64,000 bases of DNA from Fibrobacter sp. UWB2 (GCF_002210425.1 NZ_MWQK01000005.1:62001-126000), one strand, 5' to 3'. Positions 34,472-43,945 are shown, counted from the stretch's first letter. Numbers and translations are program-made. Notes: generated by a model from the sequence alone, not told the origin.

Positions 34472-35640
34472 AAAAGAATGCTGTAATTATTGACCCGTAT
34501 TCTTATGGAGCATATCACGAAGTCATCAACCAATCTTATTTGATGATGATTTCCGAATTGTATGACCATGTAACTTATGTAGCAGACGGATCATCCTGTG
34601 ATAACCTAAAGACGTTAATGAGCAAATGCAACTTTGATTATTCAAACGTCAAATTCGTTTATAAAAAAACAAAATCACATATTGTCAATTTGAAATACGG
34701 AAGTCTGAATCATTTCCAAAAAATACTAATAGTTTCCTGGTTGAATTTTATTTGGACAAAAGAATATGCAAAAAAAGATTGCGATGTTTTTTTTAATGGG
34801 AATATCTTCTTAGCATTATGGTTATTACGTTTTTTTGATTACAGACAGAACAATCTCTATATAATGTGCCATAGTGAAATGGAAGGTATTGACAAAAAAG
34901 AAAATACGGCTTTAGTAAATAAACTTTTTTTTGAACCATTCCTTAGAACATCTTTCCGCCATATGAATATTCCTTCAAGGTTTCACTTTATTCTATTATC
35001 TTCTTTTATGGAGAAATATTTCAAAAGTAGAATTTCGGAAAGAAATAAAAACAAAATCTATTCGATAGATCATGCATATATAAGACCTCCTGTTGATTAC
35101 TCATTGACTGATGAATTGACGTCCAATGGTTTATTGGTTGGCATTCCGGCAGCAATCAATAAAGGCCGAGGCCTAAATGTTTTAAAGGATATTCTCAAAA
35201 AAGATATATCGAATTCGGTTTTAATACAGTCTATAAGCTTTATAACTGAAAAAATAAATTCGCCACATTTCAAATCCTTGAATGAAACAGGCAAACTTTT
35301 GCCATTTGAAGAGTACAATCGATTTGTAAATAAAATGGATATTTTGCTGTTTCTATACGACAAAGGATCGTATAAATTAACAGCAAGTGGTGCTATATTG
35401 GAGGCAATTTGGAATCAAAAACCAATAATAGCTTTACATAACTATTATTTCGATTATATATTTGAAAAATTCGGGAACTTGGGCTTTTTATGCGATTCGA
35501 CCGATGAATTGGTTGATAAAATAAATGAAATTGCTTTAGACAGAAAAATTTTGAATCTGTTCTCTGATAATTTGAAAAAAGCAAAAGAAGCTTTGCTTCC
35601 GCAGAATGTAAAAAAACAATTGGAAGCAATCATCTGTTAA
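34468..35640 (+). CDS. putative GT-B type glycosyltransferase
   Basis: 390-aa protein without a family I can name firmly. The order of elements is GT-B-like: VIIDPYSYGAYHEVINQSY in the N-domain, YIMCHSEMEGIDK in the middle, then VGIPAAINKGRGLNVLKDIL and FLYDKGSYKLTASGAILEAI before NQKPIIALHN in the C-domain. The last gene of the AT-rich cluster, coupled to the GT4 gene by a 4-nt overlap. No terminator is evident after it. Function inferred from context and fold pattern only. Confidence 0.65.
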   Translation: MKKNAVIIDPYSYGAYHEVINQSYLMMISELYDHVTYVADGSSCDNLKTLMSKCNFDYSNVKFVYKKTKSHIVNLKYGSLNHFQKILIVSWLNFIWTKEYAKKDCDVFFNGNIFLALWLLRFFDYRQNNLYIMCHSEMEGIDKKENTALVNKLFFEPFLRTSFRHMNIPSRFHFILLSSFMEKYFKSRISERNKNKIYSIDHAYIRPPVDYSLTDELTSNGLLVGIPAAINKGRGLNVLKDILKKDISNSVLIQSISFITEKINSPHFKSLNETGKLLPFEEYNRFVNKMDILLFLYDKGSYKLTASGAILEAIWNQKPIIALHNYYFDYIFEKFGNLGFLCDSTDELVDKINEIALDRKILNLFSDNLKKAKEALLPQNVKKQLEAIIC

Positions 35641-35702
35641 AGTCAAGCATCAATCCGCAACAAATCATCCCCTCCGCGATACAAACCTCTCCCCAATTTT
35701 TC

Positions 35703-35710
35703 TAAATTTG
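35703..35710 (+). promoter_or_regulatory. TAnnTTTG promoter element
   Basis: TAAATTTG matches TAnnTTTG and ends 5 nt before the ATG at 35716, the same spacing as at rimO. There is no Shine-Dalgarno. Confidence 0.45.
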
Positions 35711-35715
35711 CGCGC

Positions 35716-36471
35716 ATGGCAGAGAAAAAGAAAATCCTCGTAATGGTCGCAAGCCCGAAGAATGAACGCAGTGGCACTCTCATCCCGACGAAGGCTTTTG
35801 TCGAAGGGCTGGAGCAGAACGGCGACTACGAGACCGAGTACATTTTCATCGACAGGATGCACATCAAGCCGTGTCGCGGTTGCCTCAGCTGCTGGGGGCG
35901 CGAGGACGGTTCGTGCTTCATGAAAGACGACGACGTGCCGATGATCCGCGAAAAGCTCATCAATTCGGACATTGTCATCTGGAGTTTTCCACTATTCCTG
36001 TTCAGCATCCCTGGGCAGATGAAGGTCCTGATGGACCGTATCGTGGGCATGGTCCACCCGTACATGGGACAGAAGCTCAAGGAAGGCGCCAACGCGCTGA
36101 ATTCGCACTTGCACGGGTTGCAGTTCCAGAAGGAAGGGCAGAAGATTATTCTGCTTTCGAGCTGCGCCTGGATGGACATCGACGTGGTCTACGAACCGAT
36201 CCGCAAGCAGTTCGACATCATTCTCGGACACGAGGGCTACACGCTTATCGCCTGCCCGCAGATGCGCGCGCTCGATCACCGTGGCGGTCCGCGCCGTTTG
36301 AACATGCTCCGCGAAAAATATCGTAAGGGCGGTGCCGAACTCGCTACGACGGGTAAGCTTTCGCAGGAAGCGATAGACATGATGCAGAAGCCGATTTTCA
36401 GCGAAGACGCTTACGTGACGCTTGTGACGGAATTCGTGACACACATGTTCGACCGCGACGATAATTTCTAG
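35716..36471 (+). CDS. iron-sulfur flavoprotein-like NAD(P)H oxidoreductase
   Basis: 251-aa flavodoxin-fold protein. KKILVMVASPKNERSGT is the FMN loop; KPCRGCLSCWGREDGSC gives CX2CX2CX7C, a compact cluster motif, followed by KDDDVPMI and FPLFLFSIPGQMKVLMDRI. Related in plan to the protein at 9170 but with a longer C-terminus. GC-rich, core-like codon use marks the end of the transferred cluster. The likely role is flavin-dependent electron transfer; the partner is unknown. Confidence 0.85.
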   Translation: MAEKKKILVMVASPKNERSGTLIPTKAFVEGLEQNGDYETEYIFIDRMHIKPCRGCLSCWGREDGSCFMKDDDVPMIREKLINSDIVIWSFPLFLFSIPGQMKVLMDRIVGMVHPYMGQKLKEGANALNSHLHGLQFQKEGQKIILLSSCAWMDIDVVYEPIRKQFDIILGHEGYTLIACPQMRALDHRGGPRRLNMLREKYRKGGAELATTGKLSQEAIDMMQKPIFSEDAYVTLVTEFVTHMFDRDDNF

Positions 36472-36482
36472 CGCCTTCGGCG

Positions 36483-36512
36483 AGTTACTAGTTAATAGTT
36501 ATTAGTTACTAG
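36483..36512. repeat. AGTTACTAG direct repeats
   Basis: Two identical copies of AGTTACTAG (36483-36491 and 36504-36512) flank TTAATAGTTATT, itself made of similar TAGTTA units. Confidence 0.6.
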
Positions 36513-36550
36513 AAATTTGTTAAAAGACGCGGCTTTGCCGCATGTGTCAT

Positions 36551-36582
36551 GCCCCGCTCCGACGGGGCTTCTTCTTTTTTTT
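36551..36582 (+). terminator. Terminator of the flavoprotein gene
   Basis: GCCCCG and CGGGGC pair around a 6-nt loop and are followed by a T-rich run (TTCTTCTTTTTTTT). Confidence 0.85.
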
Positions 36583-36595
36583 AAGCACAAAAGCC

Positions 36596-36622
36596 GATCC
36601 CGGAACAGAGTCCGGGATGACG
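36596..36622. repeat. Hairpin repeat related to the 30-bp element
   Basis: GATCCCGGA-ACAGAG-TCCGGGATGACG. It shares GATCCC at one end and GGATGAC at the other with the 30-bp repeats, but its middle forms a perfect 6-bp stem. The relationship is inferred from this partial match. Confidence 0.45.
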
Positions 36623-36680
36623 CAATGGGAGGCGCAGAGTCTCGCAAAAAGCAAAACGTGCCCGAACCGCATAAATACAG

Positions 36681-36707
36681 AAAAACCCTGGCAGATGCCA
36701 GGGTTTT
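36681..36707 (-). terminator. Terminator of the rplM-rpsI operon
   Basis: AAAACCCTGGC and GCCAGGGTTTT form an 11-bp symmetrical stem with loop AGAT, T-run on the minus strand. Located 22 nt after the rpsI stop. Confidence 0.9.
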
Positions 36708-36728
36708 CCGTAAAAGCAAAATCGCAGA

Positions 36729-37133
36729 TTAGCGCTTGCTGAACTGGAAGTGCTTACGAGCCTTCTTGCGGCCGAACTTCTTACGTTCAACGGCACGTGC
36801 GTCACGAGTCATGAGGCCTTCCTTCTTGAGAGCCGGCTTCACTTCTGCGTCGTTAGCAACGAGTGCGCGGGAGATGCCGAGACGGACAGCGCCCATCTGG
36901 CCAGCGATGCCACCGCCACGAGCGGTAACTTCGACGTCCCATTCTTCAGCGTTGCCAAGGATGGCGAACGGAAGATTTGCAATCATGTCCTGCACTTCAG
37001 AATGGAAGTATTCCTTGAAATCACGACCATTGATAGTGCGCTTGCCGGAACCCGGCTTCAGAATCACAGCGGCGATGGCGTTCTTGCGACGGCCAGTGCC
37101 GCGGTAGATCTTCTTATTCTTTGCTGTAGCCAT
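36729..37133 (-). CDS. rpsI: 30S ribosomal protein S9
   Basis: Small-subunit ribosomal protein, 134 aa, normal length. YRGTGRRKNAIAAVILKPG, GGGIAGQMGAVRLGISRAL, RDARAVERKKFGRKKARKHFQFSKR-type basic tail (ends in the conserved SKR that reaches the P site in other bacteria). It lies 18 nt after rplM, the usual L13-S9 operon. Confidence 0.98.
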   Translation of the reverse strand: MATAKNKKIYRGTGRRKNAIAAVILKPGSGKRTINGRDFKEYFHSEVQDMIANLPFAILGNAEEWDVEVTARGGGIAGQMGAVRLGISRALVANDAEVKPALKKEGLMTRDARAVERKKFGRKKARKHFQFSKR

Positions 37134-37151
37134 AGTTTTCTCCGTTCTAAA

Positions 37152-37580
37152 TTAAAGTTCTACGACTTCGGGTTTCTGGGCAGCGAACGGATGTTCGGCA
37201 CCTGCAAAAATCTTGAGCTTCTTGATCATCTTGTGGCCAAGAGCGCTGTGCGGGAGCATGCCCCAAATGGCAGCTTCGAGCGGAGCAGTCGGGTTCTTTG
37301 CCAAGAGGTCAGCAAAGTTGATCCAACGTTCACCGGCGATGTGGCCAGTGTGGTGGAAATACTGCTTCTGGAGAGCCTTGTTGCCAGAAACGGCAACCTT
37401 TTCAGCGTTGATAACAACCACGAAGTCGCCAGTGTCGACGTTCGGGGAATAGATGGCCTTGTGCTTGCCCATGAGGAGACGAGCAACTTCGCTTGCAACG
37501 CGTCCCATCGGCTTGTCAGCTGCATCCACAAGCTTCCACTTGCGGGAGACAGTCTTCGGGTTTACCGTAATGGTCTTCAT
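37152..37580 (-). CDS. rplM: 50S ribosomal protein L13
   Basis: Large-subunit ribosomal protein, 142 aa. RKWKLVDAADKPMGRVAS, GDFVVVINAEKVAVSGNK, KQYFHHTGH and PLEAAIWGMLPHSALGHKMI match L13. First gene of the rplM-rpsI operon. The 190-bp upstream spacer contains a GC hairpin close to the start that could be a regulatory leader. Confidence 0.98.
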   Translation of the reverse strand: MKTITVNPKTVSRKWKLVDAADKPMGRVASEVARLLMGKHKAIYSPNVDTGDFVVVINAEKVAVSGNKALQKQYFHHTGHIAGERWINFADLLAKNPTAPLEAAIWGMLPHSALGHKMIKKLKIFAGAEHPFAAQKPEVVEL

Positions 37581-37605
37581 GTAAATCCTCTAGTGAGTGA
37601 AATTC

Positions 37606-37623
37606 CGGGGCAAAGGCGCCCCG
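37606..37623 (-). promoter_or_regulatory. Hairpin in the rplM leader
   Basis: CGGGGC and GCCCCG (6 bp, 6-nt loop) lie 26 nt upstream of the rplM ATG, inside the expected 5' leader. L13 represses its own operon through its leader in E. coli; similar control here is inference. Upstream sequence is very AT-rich and likely holds the promoter. Confidence 0.35.
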
Positions 37624-37771
37624 AGAAAAGCAGAGTAAATTTAGATGATTTTTCGCAAGGGTTCAAGGGTAAAAAGGTGTAATTTTTGAAAAAAGTAGTA
37701 TTTTAGCGGTTTAAACATTCTATTAATTGATAGAATTATATTAATTAGTATAGTAAATTAAAAGATTTTCC

Positions 37772-38830
37772 TTACTGTCTACTTTTCTCCTTGCGCATGG
37801 AGGCGAGCGCCTTGGACTTGCGGCGGGCGGTTTCCTGGAGGTTCACAGCCACATCAAATTCATCGACGATTTCGCGACCGAGGATTTCTTCGAGCACGTC
37901 TTCGAGACTCACGATGCCCGCAATCGCTCCAAACTCGTCAACAACACCCACCATGTGTCCGCGCTGTTTGAGGAATCGCAACAACAACTTGTCAGTCATA
38001 AGGCTATCCGGCACAAGCTGCATCGGGCGCATGAGCTGGCGGAGTTTCACATCGCGGTGGCCTTCGGCAAGCTGGTTGTATGCATCGCGGCGGAGCACAA
38101 TCCCAATCCAATTGTCCTTTTTACCATCGTAAAGCGGCACACGCGAAAACGGCCAGTTGCCGCGCTCGTCAAGAGTCTCTCCAATCGTACTGTCGGCAGG
38201 GAGCGTAAACACGACCTGTCGCGGCGTCATCACGCGGCGCACCGGGAGCGACTTGAGCGAAAGGATGTTCTTGATGACAAGAGCCTGCTGGCGGTCAATC
38301 ACATCTTCGCGAAGCCCGAGACTCACAAGGCTGTTAATGTCCTCGATGCTCACGTCCTTCTTTTCTTTGTCTTCGTGCGTCCAGTGCTTGGTCAGCGTGA
38401 GGCAAAGCCAGATGATTCCCGTCCAGCTGAGGATTTTCGTGATATAATAAAACGGCACAGCCACAAGCGGCGCACAGACTTTCGCCTGCTTCACACCGAG
38501 CGTCTTGGGAGTGATTTCGCCAAAGAGCAAAATGAGAATCGTGAGTATCACCGGCAAGAGCATCGCCGCCGAAGGCGACAAGCGCTTCACCGCCAAGGCT
38601 GTCGCCAAGGACGCGCCCACCGTATTTGCAACCGTATTCACCACAAGCACCGAAGCAATGTAGCGGTCAATGTTATCCTTCACATGCTTCAGGTAACGCG
38701 CGGTAAATTTCTTTTGTCGCTCCAGGACTTCCACCGTTGAAGGCGGGACGCTGTAGAACGAAGCTTCGGTCACAGAGCAGAACGCCGAAGCACCAAGACA
38801 AGCAAGAACAGTAATTACAATTTCGAACAT
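37772..38830 (-). CDS. CNNM/CBS-domain membrane protein (CorC/hemolysin C-like)
   Basis: 352-aa membrane protein. An N-terminal CNNM (DUF21) domain with about four helices starts MFEIVITVLACLGASAFCSVTEASF and includes VLVVNTVANTVGASLA. A CBS pair follows (VRRVMTPRQVVFTLPADSTI and GVVDEFGAIAGIVSLEDVLEEIL). Family members are linked to magnesium or other cation efflux. GGAGG lies upstream of the ATG at 38830; the frame opens further but the extension overlaps the sppA end. It lies 24 nt after sppA on the same strand. Confidence 0.9.
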   Translation of the reverse strand: MFEIVITVLACLGASAFCSVTEASFYSVPPSTVEVLERQKKFTARYLKHVKDNIDRYIASVLVVNTVANTVGASLATALAVKRLSPSAAMLLPVILTILILLFGEITPKTLGVKQAKVCAPLVAVPFYYITKILSWTGIIWLCLTLTKHWTHEDKEKKDVSIEDINSLVSLGLREDVIDRQQALVIKNILSLKSLPVRRVMTPRQVVFTLPADSTIGETLDERGNWPFSRVPLYDGKKDNWIGIVLRRDAYNQLAEGHRDVKLRQLMRPMQLVPDSLMTDKLLLRFLKQRGHMVGVVDEFGAIAGIVSLEDVLEEILGREIVDEFDVAVNLQETARRKSKALASMRKEKSRQ

Positions 38831-38854
38831 ATTTTCGCGCCTCCGGCGCATTTA

Positions 38855-41149
38855 CTAAAGACCATCAATTAAAGTCGGCTCTATCGCCCAGAACTGGGTG
38901 CGTTCCATATCACGAATAAAGTCACCAAACGATTTCGTATTCACAAACGGCACCACAAAAGAATCCTCTGTATTCAACTGCATCAGTTCAATTTCCGTAG
39001 ATTTCGGGATATCGGCAAGTTTGCGGACTTCATCAAGAGCGTCGTCAAATCCGCCCAAGCTATGCACAAGCCCCGCCTCTTTAGCCTTCCAACCGACCAT
39101 CACGCGGCCACCGCCATAGACGGAATCGACCACAGCTTGGTCAATCCCAGTCGCCTGCGAAACAACACCCGTAAAGCGATTGTAGAAGTCGTCCATATAT
39201 TCCTGGAGCGCCGCTTTTTCAGTATCCGTCCACGGGCGTGCAAACGAGCGAGCATCCGAATAATCATTTGTCTTCACAGGCTCATTGCGCAGTCCGACTT
39301 TCTGCATCAAGCCAGACGCATCAATCTTACCACCATAAATTCCAATACTTCCCACAATGGCAAAAGGTTCTGCAATTATCTTGTCTGCACCACACGCAAT
39401 GTAATAGGCACCCGACGTTCCCGAGCTCCCGATACTTGCGACAATCGGGATGTCAAAACGCTTCAAGTTCTTGAGCGCACCCCAGATTTTGTCGGACGCA
39501 ATGGCGCTACCACCCGGCGAACTAATCCGCACAAGCAAAGCCTTCACGCCCATACCAGGCAGCCTGCGCAAGTTATCAAGCACAGATTCTTCCATGCGAG
39601 AATCAATCGTTCCGTTAATGTTCAACAGCGCCACTTTTGTGCGATGATTCCAGCTTTCGTCAAAGATTTTGGTATTTGACGGAGCCCACGTTCTAAAGCC
39701 TGCATAAGGCGCATCAAATCCAAAGAACGTTTTTAACGCGTACGCAGGCACCTGGTCGATGTAAAGCAGCGTATCAGCAAGGCCTACCTTCTTGGCGCCA
39801 ATCGCAGTAATCACAGGCTTTTGCGCAAGTTCATCCAGCTTTTCGGCATTGATAGTCGCAGTCCCTGATTTTAAGCGCCCGGCAAGATGCATACGGACAA
39901 GTTCCCAAATGTCTTTGTAAAGCGTTTCAATGTTTTCACGGGCGTTCACCGACATGGAATCAGCCGTGTAAGGCTCCACCGCCGACTTGTACGCACCATG
40001 ACGCAAAAACTCGACCTTGATACCTAGTTTGTCCAAAAGCCCCTTGTAGAAAGTAATTCCACCACCAAGCCCAAGCCATGTAAAATGGGCCGATGGCTCC
40101 ACAACAATGCGGTCTACATTTGCAGCAGCCATCAACACCGATGGACGAACATCATCCATATATGCAATCACAAGGCCGCCACGAGCCTTAAGTTTTTTCA
40201 CGTAACGGTTGATTTCTTCAGAAATCGCCAAATTGCCGTTATAGCCCGAGAAGTCAAGAACGACAAGGCCAGCCGCCGGGTCACGCAACAAGTGTTCGAA
40301 TAAATTGCGCAACTTCATAAGTCCAATAGAAGACGGCGCAAAGAACAAGAACTTCTTTTCGACTTCGGAAACTTCCATATTGAGCGGCACACGCACAATC
40401 TGCGCCGAGCGCGATGCCCTCGGATTGCGAGCCGCATGGAAACCAACGCTACCGCCCTTCGGCAAATAATCGTCAAACATTTTGACAGAAGCATCGACAT
40501 AGCCACCCAACGAAGCGGACAACGTCAGCGAATATTCGTCATCGCCACCATATAGCGGCACCTTAAAGCCAAAACGGAAACCGACGAGAGAAAGCTCCAG
40601 AAGCAAGCGGTGCTCTTTCCAATTTTCCACATCGTAACTAGCGCTTAAGAAATCTCCCATGCGAAGAGTCGCCCCCGCATTATGGACACGCTTCATCGAC
40701 GCAGGGCCAAGATACAGTAAGTTATCGCAAGAATAGCCCAGCGAAAGCATGCGGAAAGGACGAATCAAGATACCCGGAGAATACGTCCACTCCGTCCCCT
40801 TGAAATCCGCACTGCGGAAGGCCGTAATTCGCCCACCCCAGAACACGCTCCGGTCAAAAAGCGGAAAACCGTGCGTCAAGTTCCAACGGGACTCATCCAT
40901 CCCCTCGCCATTAAAACGGTATTCAAAGCCCGCCCCGATACGATCCAGGTTGCCGCCAACGCGGAATTCCGTAATGCCGTCATCGTACTGGTACGAAGCA
41001 AGCGCCCCCCTGGAATCGAGAGCCGAAAGCCCCGCCGGATTCCCGAAAATGCCGTGTGCCCCCTCGAGCGAAACAAAGCTGGATTCGCCAGGAAGATAGG
41101 CAAAAGCCGACGCGGCCATTGCAAATAGCGATATAACAAGTTTTTTCAT
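38855..41149 (-). CDS. sppA: SppA-type signal peptide peptidase fused to an N-terminal barrel-like domain
   Basis: 764-aa exported protein. After a signal peptide ([17 protein letters not shown]), residues ~20-240 look like outer-membrane beta strands ([20 protein letters not shown], the GNPAGL pattern of OM porin-like proteins, then alternating aromatic strands). Residues ~270-760 are two S49 domains: [11 protein letters not shown] near 385 carries the catalytic Lys, and [11 protein letters not shown] then [12 protein letters not shown] near 580 carries the Ser nucleophile. Usual long SppA has a membrane anchor instead of a barrel. The open frame reaches 41230, but the signal peptide places the start at 41149. 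Confidence 0.88.
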   Translation of the reverse strand: MKKLVISLFAMAASAFAYLPGESSFVSLEGAHGIFGNPAGLSALDSRGALASYQYDDGITEFRVGGNLDRIGAGFEYRFNGEGMDESRWNLTHGFPLFDRSVFWGGRITAFRSADFKGTEWTYSPGILIRPFRMLSLGYSCDNLLYLGPASMKRVHNAGATLRMGDFLSASYDVENWKEHRLLLELSLVGFRFGFKVPLYGGDDEYSLTLSASLGGYVDASVKMFDDYLPKGGSVGFHAARNPRASRSAQIVRVPLNMEVSEVEKKFLFFAPSSIGLMKLRNLFEHLLRDPAAGLVVLDFSGYNGNLAISEEINRYVKKLKARGGLVIAYMDDVRPSVLMAAANVDRIVVEPSAHFTWLGLGGGITFYKGLLDKLGIKVEFLRHGAYKSAVEPYTADSMSVNARENIETLYKDIWELVRMHLAGRLKSGTATINAEKLDELAQKPVITAIGAKKVGLADTLLYIDQVPAYALKTFFGFDAPYAGFRTWAPSNTKIFDESWNHRTKVALLNINGTIDSRMEESVLDNLRRLPGMGVKALLVRISSPGGSAIASDKIWGALKNLKRFDIPIVASIGSSGTSGAYYIACGADKIIAEPFAIVGSIGIYGGKIDASGLMQKVGLRNEPVKTNDYSDARSFARPWTDTEKAALQEYMDDFYNRFTGVVSQATGIDQAVVDSVYGGGRVMVGWKAKEAGLVHSLGGFDDALDEVRKLADIPKSTEIELMQLNTEDSFVVPFVNTKSFGDFIRDMERTQFWAIEPTLIDGL

Positions 41150-41220
41150 CAATGATATAATAGAAAAATTGCTATTTTGCTTCACGAGTGTAGGAACAAT
41201 TTTAACATAGTGGTGGTTAT

Positions 41221-43320
41221 ATGGCTGCATCTTCGAAAAAAGAAGAAACGGACCTTTTTGACTTGTTGAAGGATCTAGCGAAAAACTGGAAGATCATGAT
41301 TCCGTGTCTGATCGTATCCGCAATTATCGGCGTATTCGTCGCCATGTGGATTAGGCCAATTTATCAGGTCGACGCCCTGCTTCAGATTGAATCCAAGAAT
41401 AACAAAAGCATGGGCATGACAGGCGGACTCAGCAGCCTTTTTGCAACAACAAGCCCCGCAGAAACAGAAATTGAACTCATCGGAAGCCGTCAGATCATTG
41501 GCGAAGCCGTCGAAAAGATGCATTTGCAGTATGTCGCCATACCGACCAACAAACTTGACCGCCTAATGCACCGCGAAGGCCGCATGGAACTCAGTCTATT
41601 TGAATTTCCATGGAAAACCATTCCAAAAGAAAAAAGAAAAGGCTCGTGGACAACGGAAGCGCTTGACAGCACAACTCAATACAACCTGTATGACAACAAA
41701 AAACAGAAAGTTTTATCGGGGATTGTCGGCAAGACGTATCATGTACCATATTTAAGCGATACACTTACTTTTAGAATTGAACGAATGGAAGCTGCCCCTG
41801 GCCAAAAATTTAAAATAGGCAAGATGGAGCGCCTTGACGCAATCGAAGCATTCAAGGGCGCCTTTAATATTAAAGAAAGAGGTAAAAAAACTGGGATACT
41901 TGAATTCAGTTATCAAGACATCTATCCTGATCGAGCCACTAAAGTCCTTAATGAAATCGCAACTTCCTATTTAAGGCAAAACGTCGAACAGCGCAATGCA
42001 GAAGCACAAAAAACGCTAGAATTTTTGGAAAAGCAACTCCCCATTGTCAAAGCACAAATGGATAGCACGTTGCTCAAGTACAACACGTACCGCAATAAGG
42101 TCGGTTCTGTAGACATTTATGCAGAAACAAAACTTGTTTTGGAAAAGCGCAATAAGCTACAACAAAGTTTACTAGAACTCCAACAAAAGAAACAAAGCGC
42201 TATTCGCTTGTTCCAACCAGAGCATCCGACAATCAAGACTCTTGAAGAACAAGAAAACAACCTAAAACGCGAATTGGCCAACAACACTGCGGCAACAAAA
42301 AAACTTCCGAACACCCAACAGGAAGTGCTTAAGTTGACAAACGAAGTAGACATGAGCAAGTTGATGTACACAACAATGCTCAACAACATCCAGCAGCTCA
42401 AGCTCGTATCTGCAGGTGAGGTCGGTTCCGTTCGAATCATCGACTTTGCAGAAGAAGTTTTTCGCCCCATAAAGCCGAAAAAAAGCTTAATCGTATGTAT
42501 AGCACTATTCCTAGGATTCCTTATCGGCGCAAGCATTTCGACTCTTAAAAGCAAAATCAGCAACGGAGTCCGTGACGCCCACTTTATCGAAAGAGAAACT
42601 GGCTATAGCGTCTATGCCAAGGTTCCCAAAGGCAATCCCAAGGGCACCAAAGGAACTCGACCGCTTGCAGTCGTCGAACCCGACGATGTCGCGGTCGAAT
42701 CGCTCCGCACATTACGCAGCTCACTCGAATTCAGCATGGACGAGAGTTCGAATTCAATCATCGGAGTCAGCGGTCTTATCCCCGGTGTAGGCAAGAGCTT
42801 TGTTTCAGTAAACCTCGCCGCTCTTTATGCTGGCCTCGGAAAGAAGGTTCTTCTCATCGACGCAGACCTTCGCAAGGGACGTCTCCACAAGGAATTTGGC
42901 ATCAAGCGTGGCAAGGGTCTTTCCCAGATTCTCTTGCACACAGCAACGGCTGAAGAAGTGATTAGCTCAACGGAAGTCGAAAACCTTGACATAATTCCTT
43001 GCGGAATGGTTCCAAGCAACCCGTCCGAGCTCCTTGGTTCTAAGCGCTATAGCGAATTGATTGAAGAACTCAAGAGCAAGTATGACTTAATCATCGTTGA
43101 CACGCCGCCAATCATGCTCGTGACAGACGCTGCTCTTGCTTGCCGAGTTGCCGCACAAATCGTTATGGTCATCGAATATAACAAGCACAGCATTGAAGCC
43201 ATCCAGGATGGTATGAAGCAATTGCTCAAGGGTAATACATCCGCTCATGCAAGCTTTGTTATCAACAAGTACGAGCACGGCCACAACGATGGATACGGCT
43301 ATAAATACGGGAAGTATTAA
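41221..43320 (+). CDS. Wzc-like polysaccharide co-polymerase with BY-kinase
   Basis: 699-aa inner-membrane tyrosine autokinase controlling chain length and export of capsule-type polymers. Wzz domain between two helices (~29-47 and ~437-457), with a long coiled-coil (~245-395) and a PIKPKKS proline motif before the second helix. Cytoplasmic kinase: Walker [11 protein letters not shown] near 517, A' [11 protein letters not shown] near 543, Walker B LIIVDTPP near 622. Tyr-rich tail YGYKYGKY is the expected autophosphorylation cluster. Divergent from sppA with a 71-bp shared spacer. No Wza or phosphatase is adjacent. Confidence 0.92.
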   Translation: MAASSKKEETDLFDLLKDLAKNWKIMIPCLIVSAIIGVFVAMWIRPIYQVDALLQIESKNNKSMGMTGGLSSLFATTSPAETEIELIGSRQIIGEAVEKMHLQYVAIPTNKLDRLMHREGRMELSLFEFPWKTIPKEKRKGSWTTEALDSTTQYNLYDNKKQKVLSGIVGKTYHVPYLSDTLTFRIERMEAAPGQKFKIGKMERLDAIEAFKGAFNIKERGKKTGILEFSYQDIYPDRATKVLNEIATSYLRQNVEQRNAEAQKTLEFLEKQLPIVKAQMDSTLLKYNTYRNKVGSVDIYAETKLVLEKRNKLQQSLLELQQKKQSAIRLFQPEHPTIKTLEEQENNLKRELANNTAATKKLPNTQQEVLKLTNEVDMSKLMYTTMLNNIQQLKLVSAGEVGSVRIIDFAEEVFRPIKPKKSLIVCIALFLGFLIGASISTLKSKISNGVRDAHFIERETGYSVYAKVPKGNPKGTKGTRPLAVVEPDDVAVESLRTLRSSLEFSMDESSNSIIGVSGLIPGVGKSFVSVNLAALYAGLGKKVLLIDADLRKGRLHKEFGIKRGKGLSQILLHTATAEEVISSTEVENLDIIPCGMVPSNPSELLGSKRYSELIEELKSKYDLIIVDTPPIMLVTDAALACRVAAQIVMVIEYNKHSIEAIQDGMKQLLKGNTSAHASFVINKYEHGHNDGYGYKYGKY

Positions 43321-43333
43321 CTTACACCCAACA

Positions 43334-43945
43334 TTAAATATCAAACTTATAGATAAATCCCACAGACACCCGAGTAAATTGGGTTTTCCAACTTGTTGGA
43401 GACGAGATTTCACAATCAACAATCAAATCGTCTTTGGCAATAGAAAACCCAGCACTTAGTCGGCGTTCTACCATTCTATACTCAGGAACATTCTTGAAAC
43501 CTAAAACAAAGCTCGTCCCTTTTACGGCGGGAGTTCGCATCCTAACTAAATAGCCCAAAAAGTTTCCCATTTCACTATCATAGAAAGGCTGTAACATCAT
43601 CTCTAAATTTATCCCCTGATCCAATCCTACGACAACGAATGCCCTTGTTCCTAAATCCCAGAAAGACTGATCATATTTCACGCCCCCATAAATCCAATAA
43701 AGTCCTTTAAGATATCTCCCCCCATACCATTGATAGAAAGACCCTATTCGGATGTACTGTTGTTTCAAATTTATCAGCATATCAGGGTCATTCATCAAAA
43801 TAGAATGTTTTACATACACGCCAATCTTTTCATTAAATTCCAGCCCTAGAATAATATTTCTTGTATTAGGCATGCCAACAAAAAACTCTGTACTAGCAAA
43901 AGCCAGTCCTACTAAAAACAAAATCAGCCGAACGCAATTTTTCAT
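43334..43945 (-). CDS. exported beta-barrel-like protein, unknown
   Basis: 203-aa protein with signal peptide (MKNCVRLILFLVGLAFA) and strand-rich body (FFVGMPNTRNIILGLEFNEK, VSVGFIYKFDI at the end), ending in a hydrophobic strand like outer-membrane barrels. No family recognised; a role in glycan export would be a guess. Its start overlaps the SGNH gene stop by 4 nt (ATGA), so the pair is translationally coupled. It is tail-to-tail with the BY-kinase gene, 13 nt apart. Confidence 0.6.
   Translation of the reverse strand: MKNCVRLILFLVGLAFASTEFFVGMPNTRNIILGLEFNEKIGVYVKHSILMNDPDMLINLKQQYIRIGSFYQWYGGRYLKGLYWIYGGVKYDQSFWDLGTRAFVVVGLDQGINLEMMLQPFYDSEMGNFLGYLVRMRTPAVKGTSFVLGFKNVPEYRMVERRLSAGFSIAKDDLIVDCEISSPTSWKTQFTRVSVGFIYKFDI

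Larger units (their letters stand above)
36472..36728. other. Gene-free, repeat-rich spacer
   Basis: 257 bp between an oxidoreductase and rpsI. It contains a UUCG-type hairpin (CGCC-TTCG-GCG) directly after the stop, a 30-bp direct-repeat segment, two terminators and a repeat-like hairpin. The ORFs here are composed of these repeats and look non-coding. Confidence 0.7.

Noticed and set aside
23308-35640. Insertion sequence or integrase explaining the AT-rich cassette
   Set aside because: No transposase, integrase, terminal inverted repeat or tRNA-adjacent direct repeat was seen at either edge.
36517-36805. Several 60-75 residue ORFs around the repeat-rich spacer before rpsI
   Set aside because: They are built from terminators and repeat hairpins or are antisense to rpsI; no coding signature.
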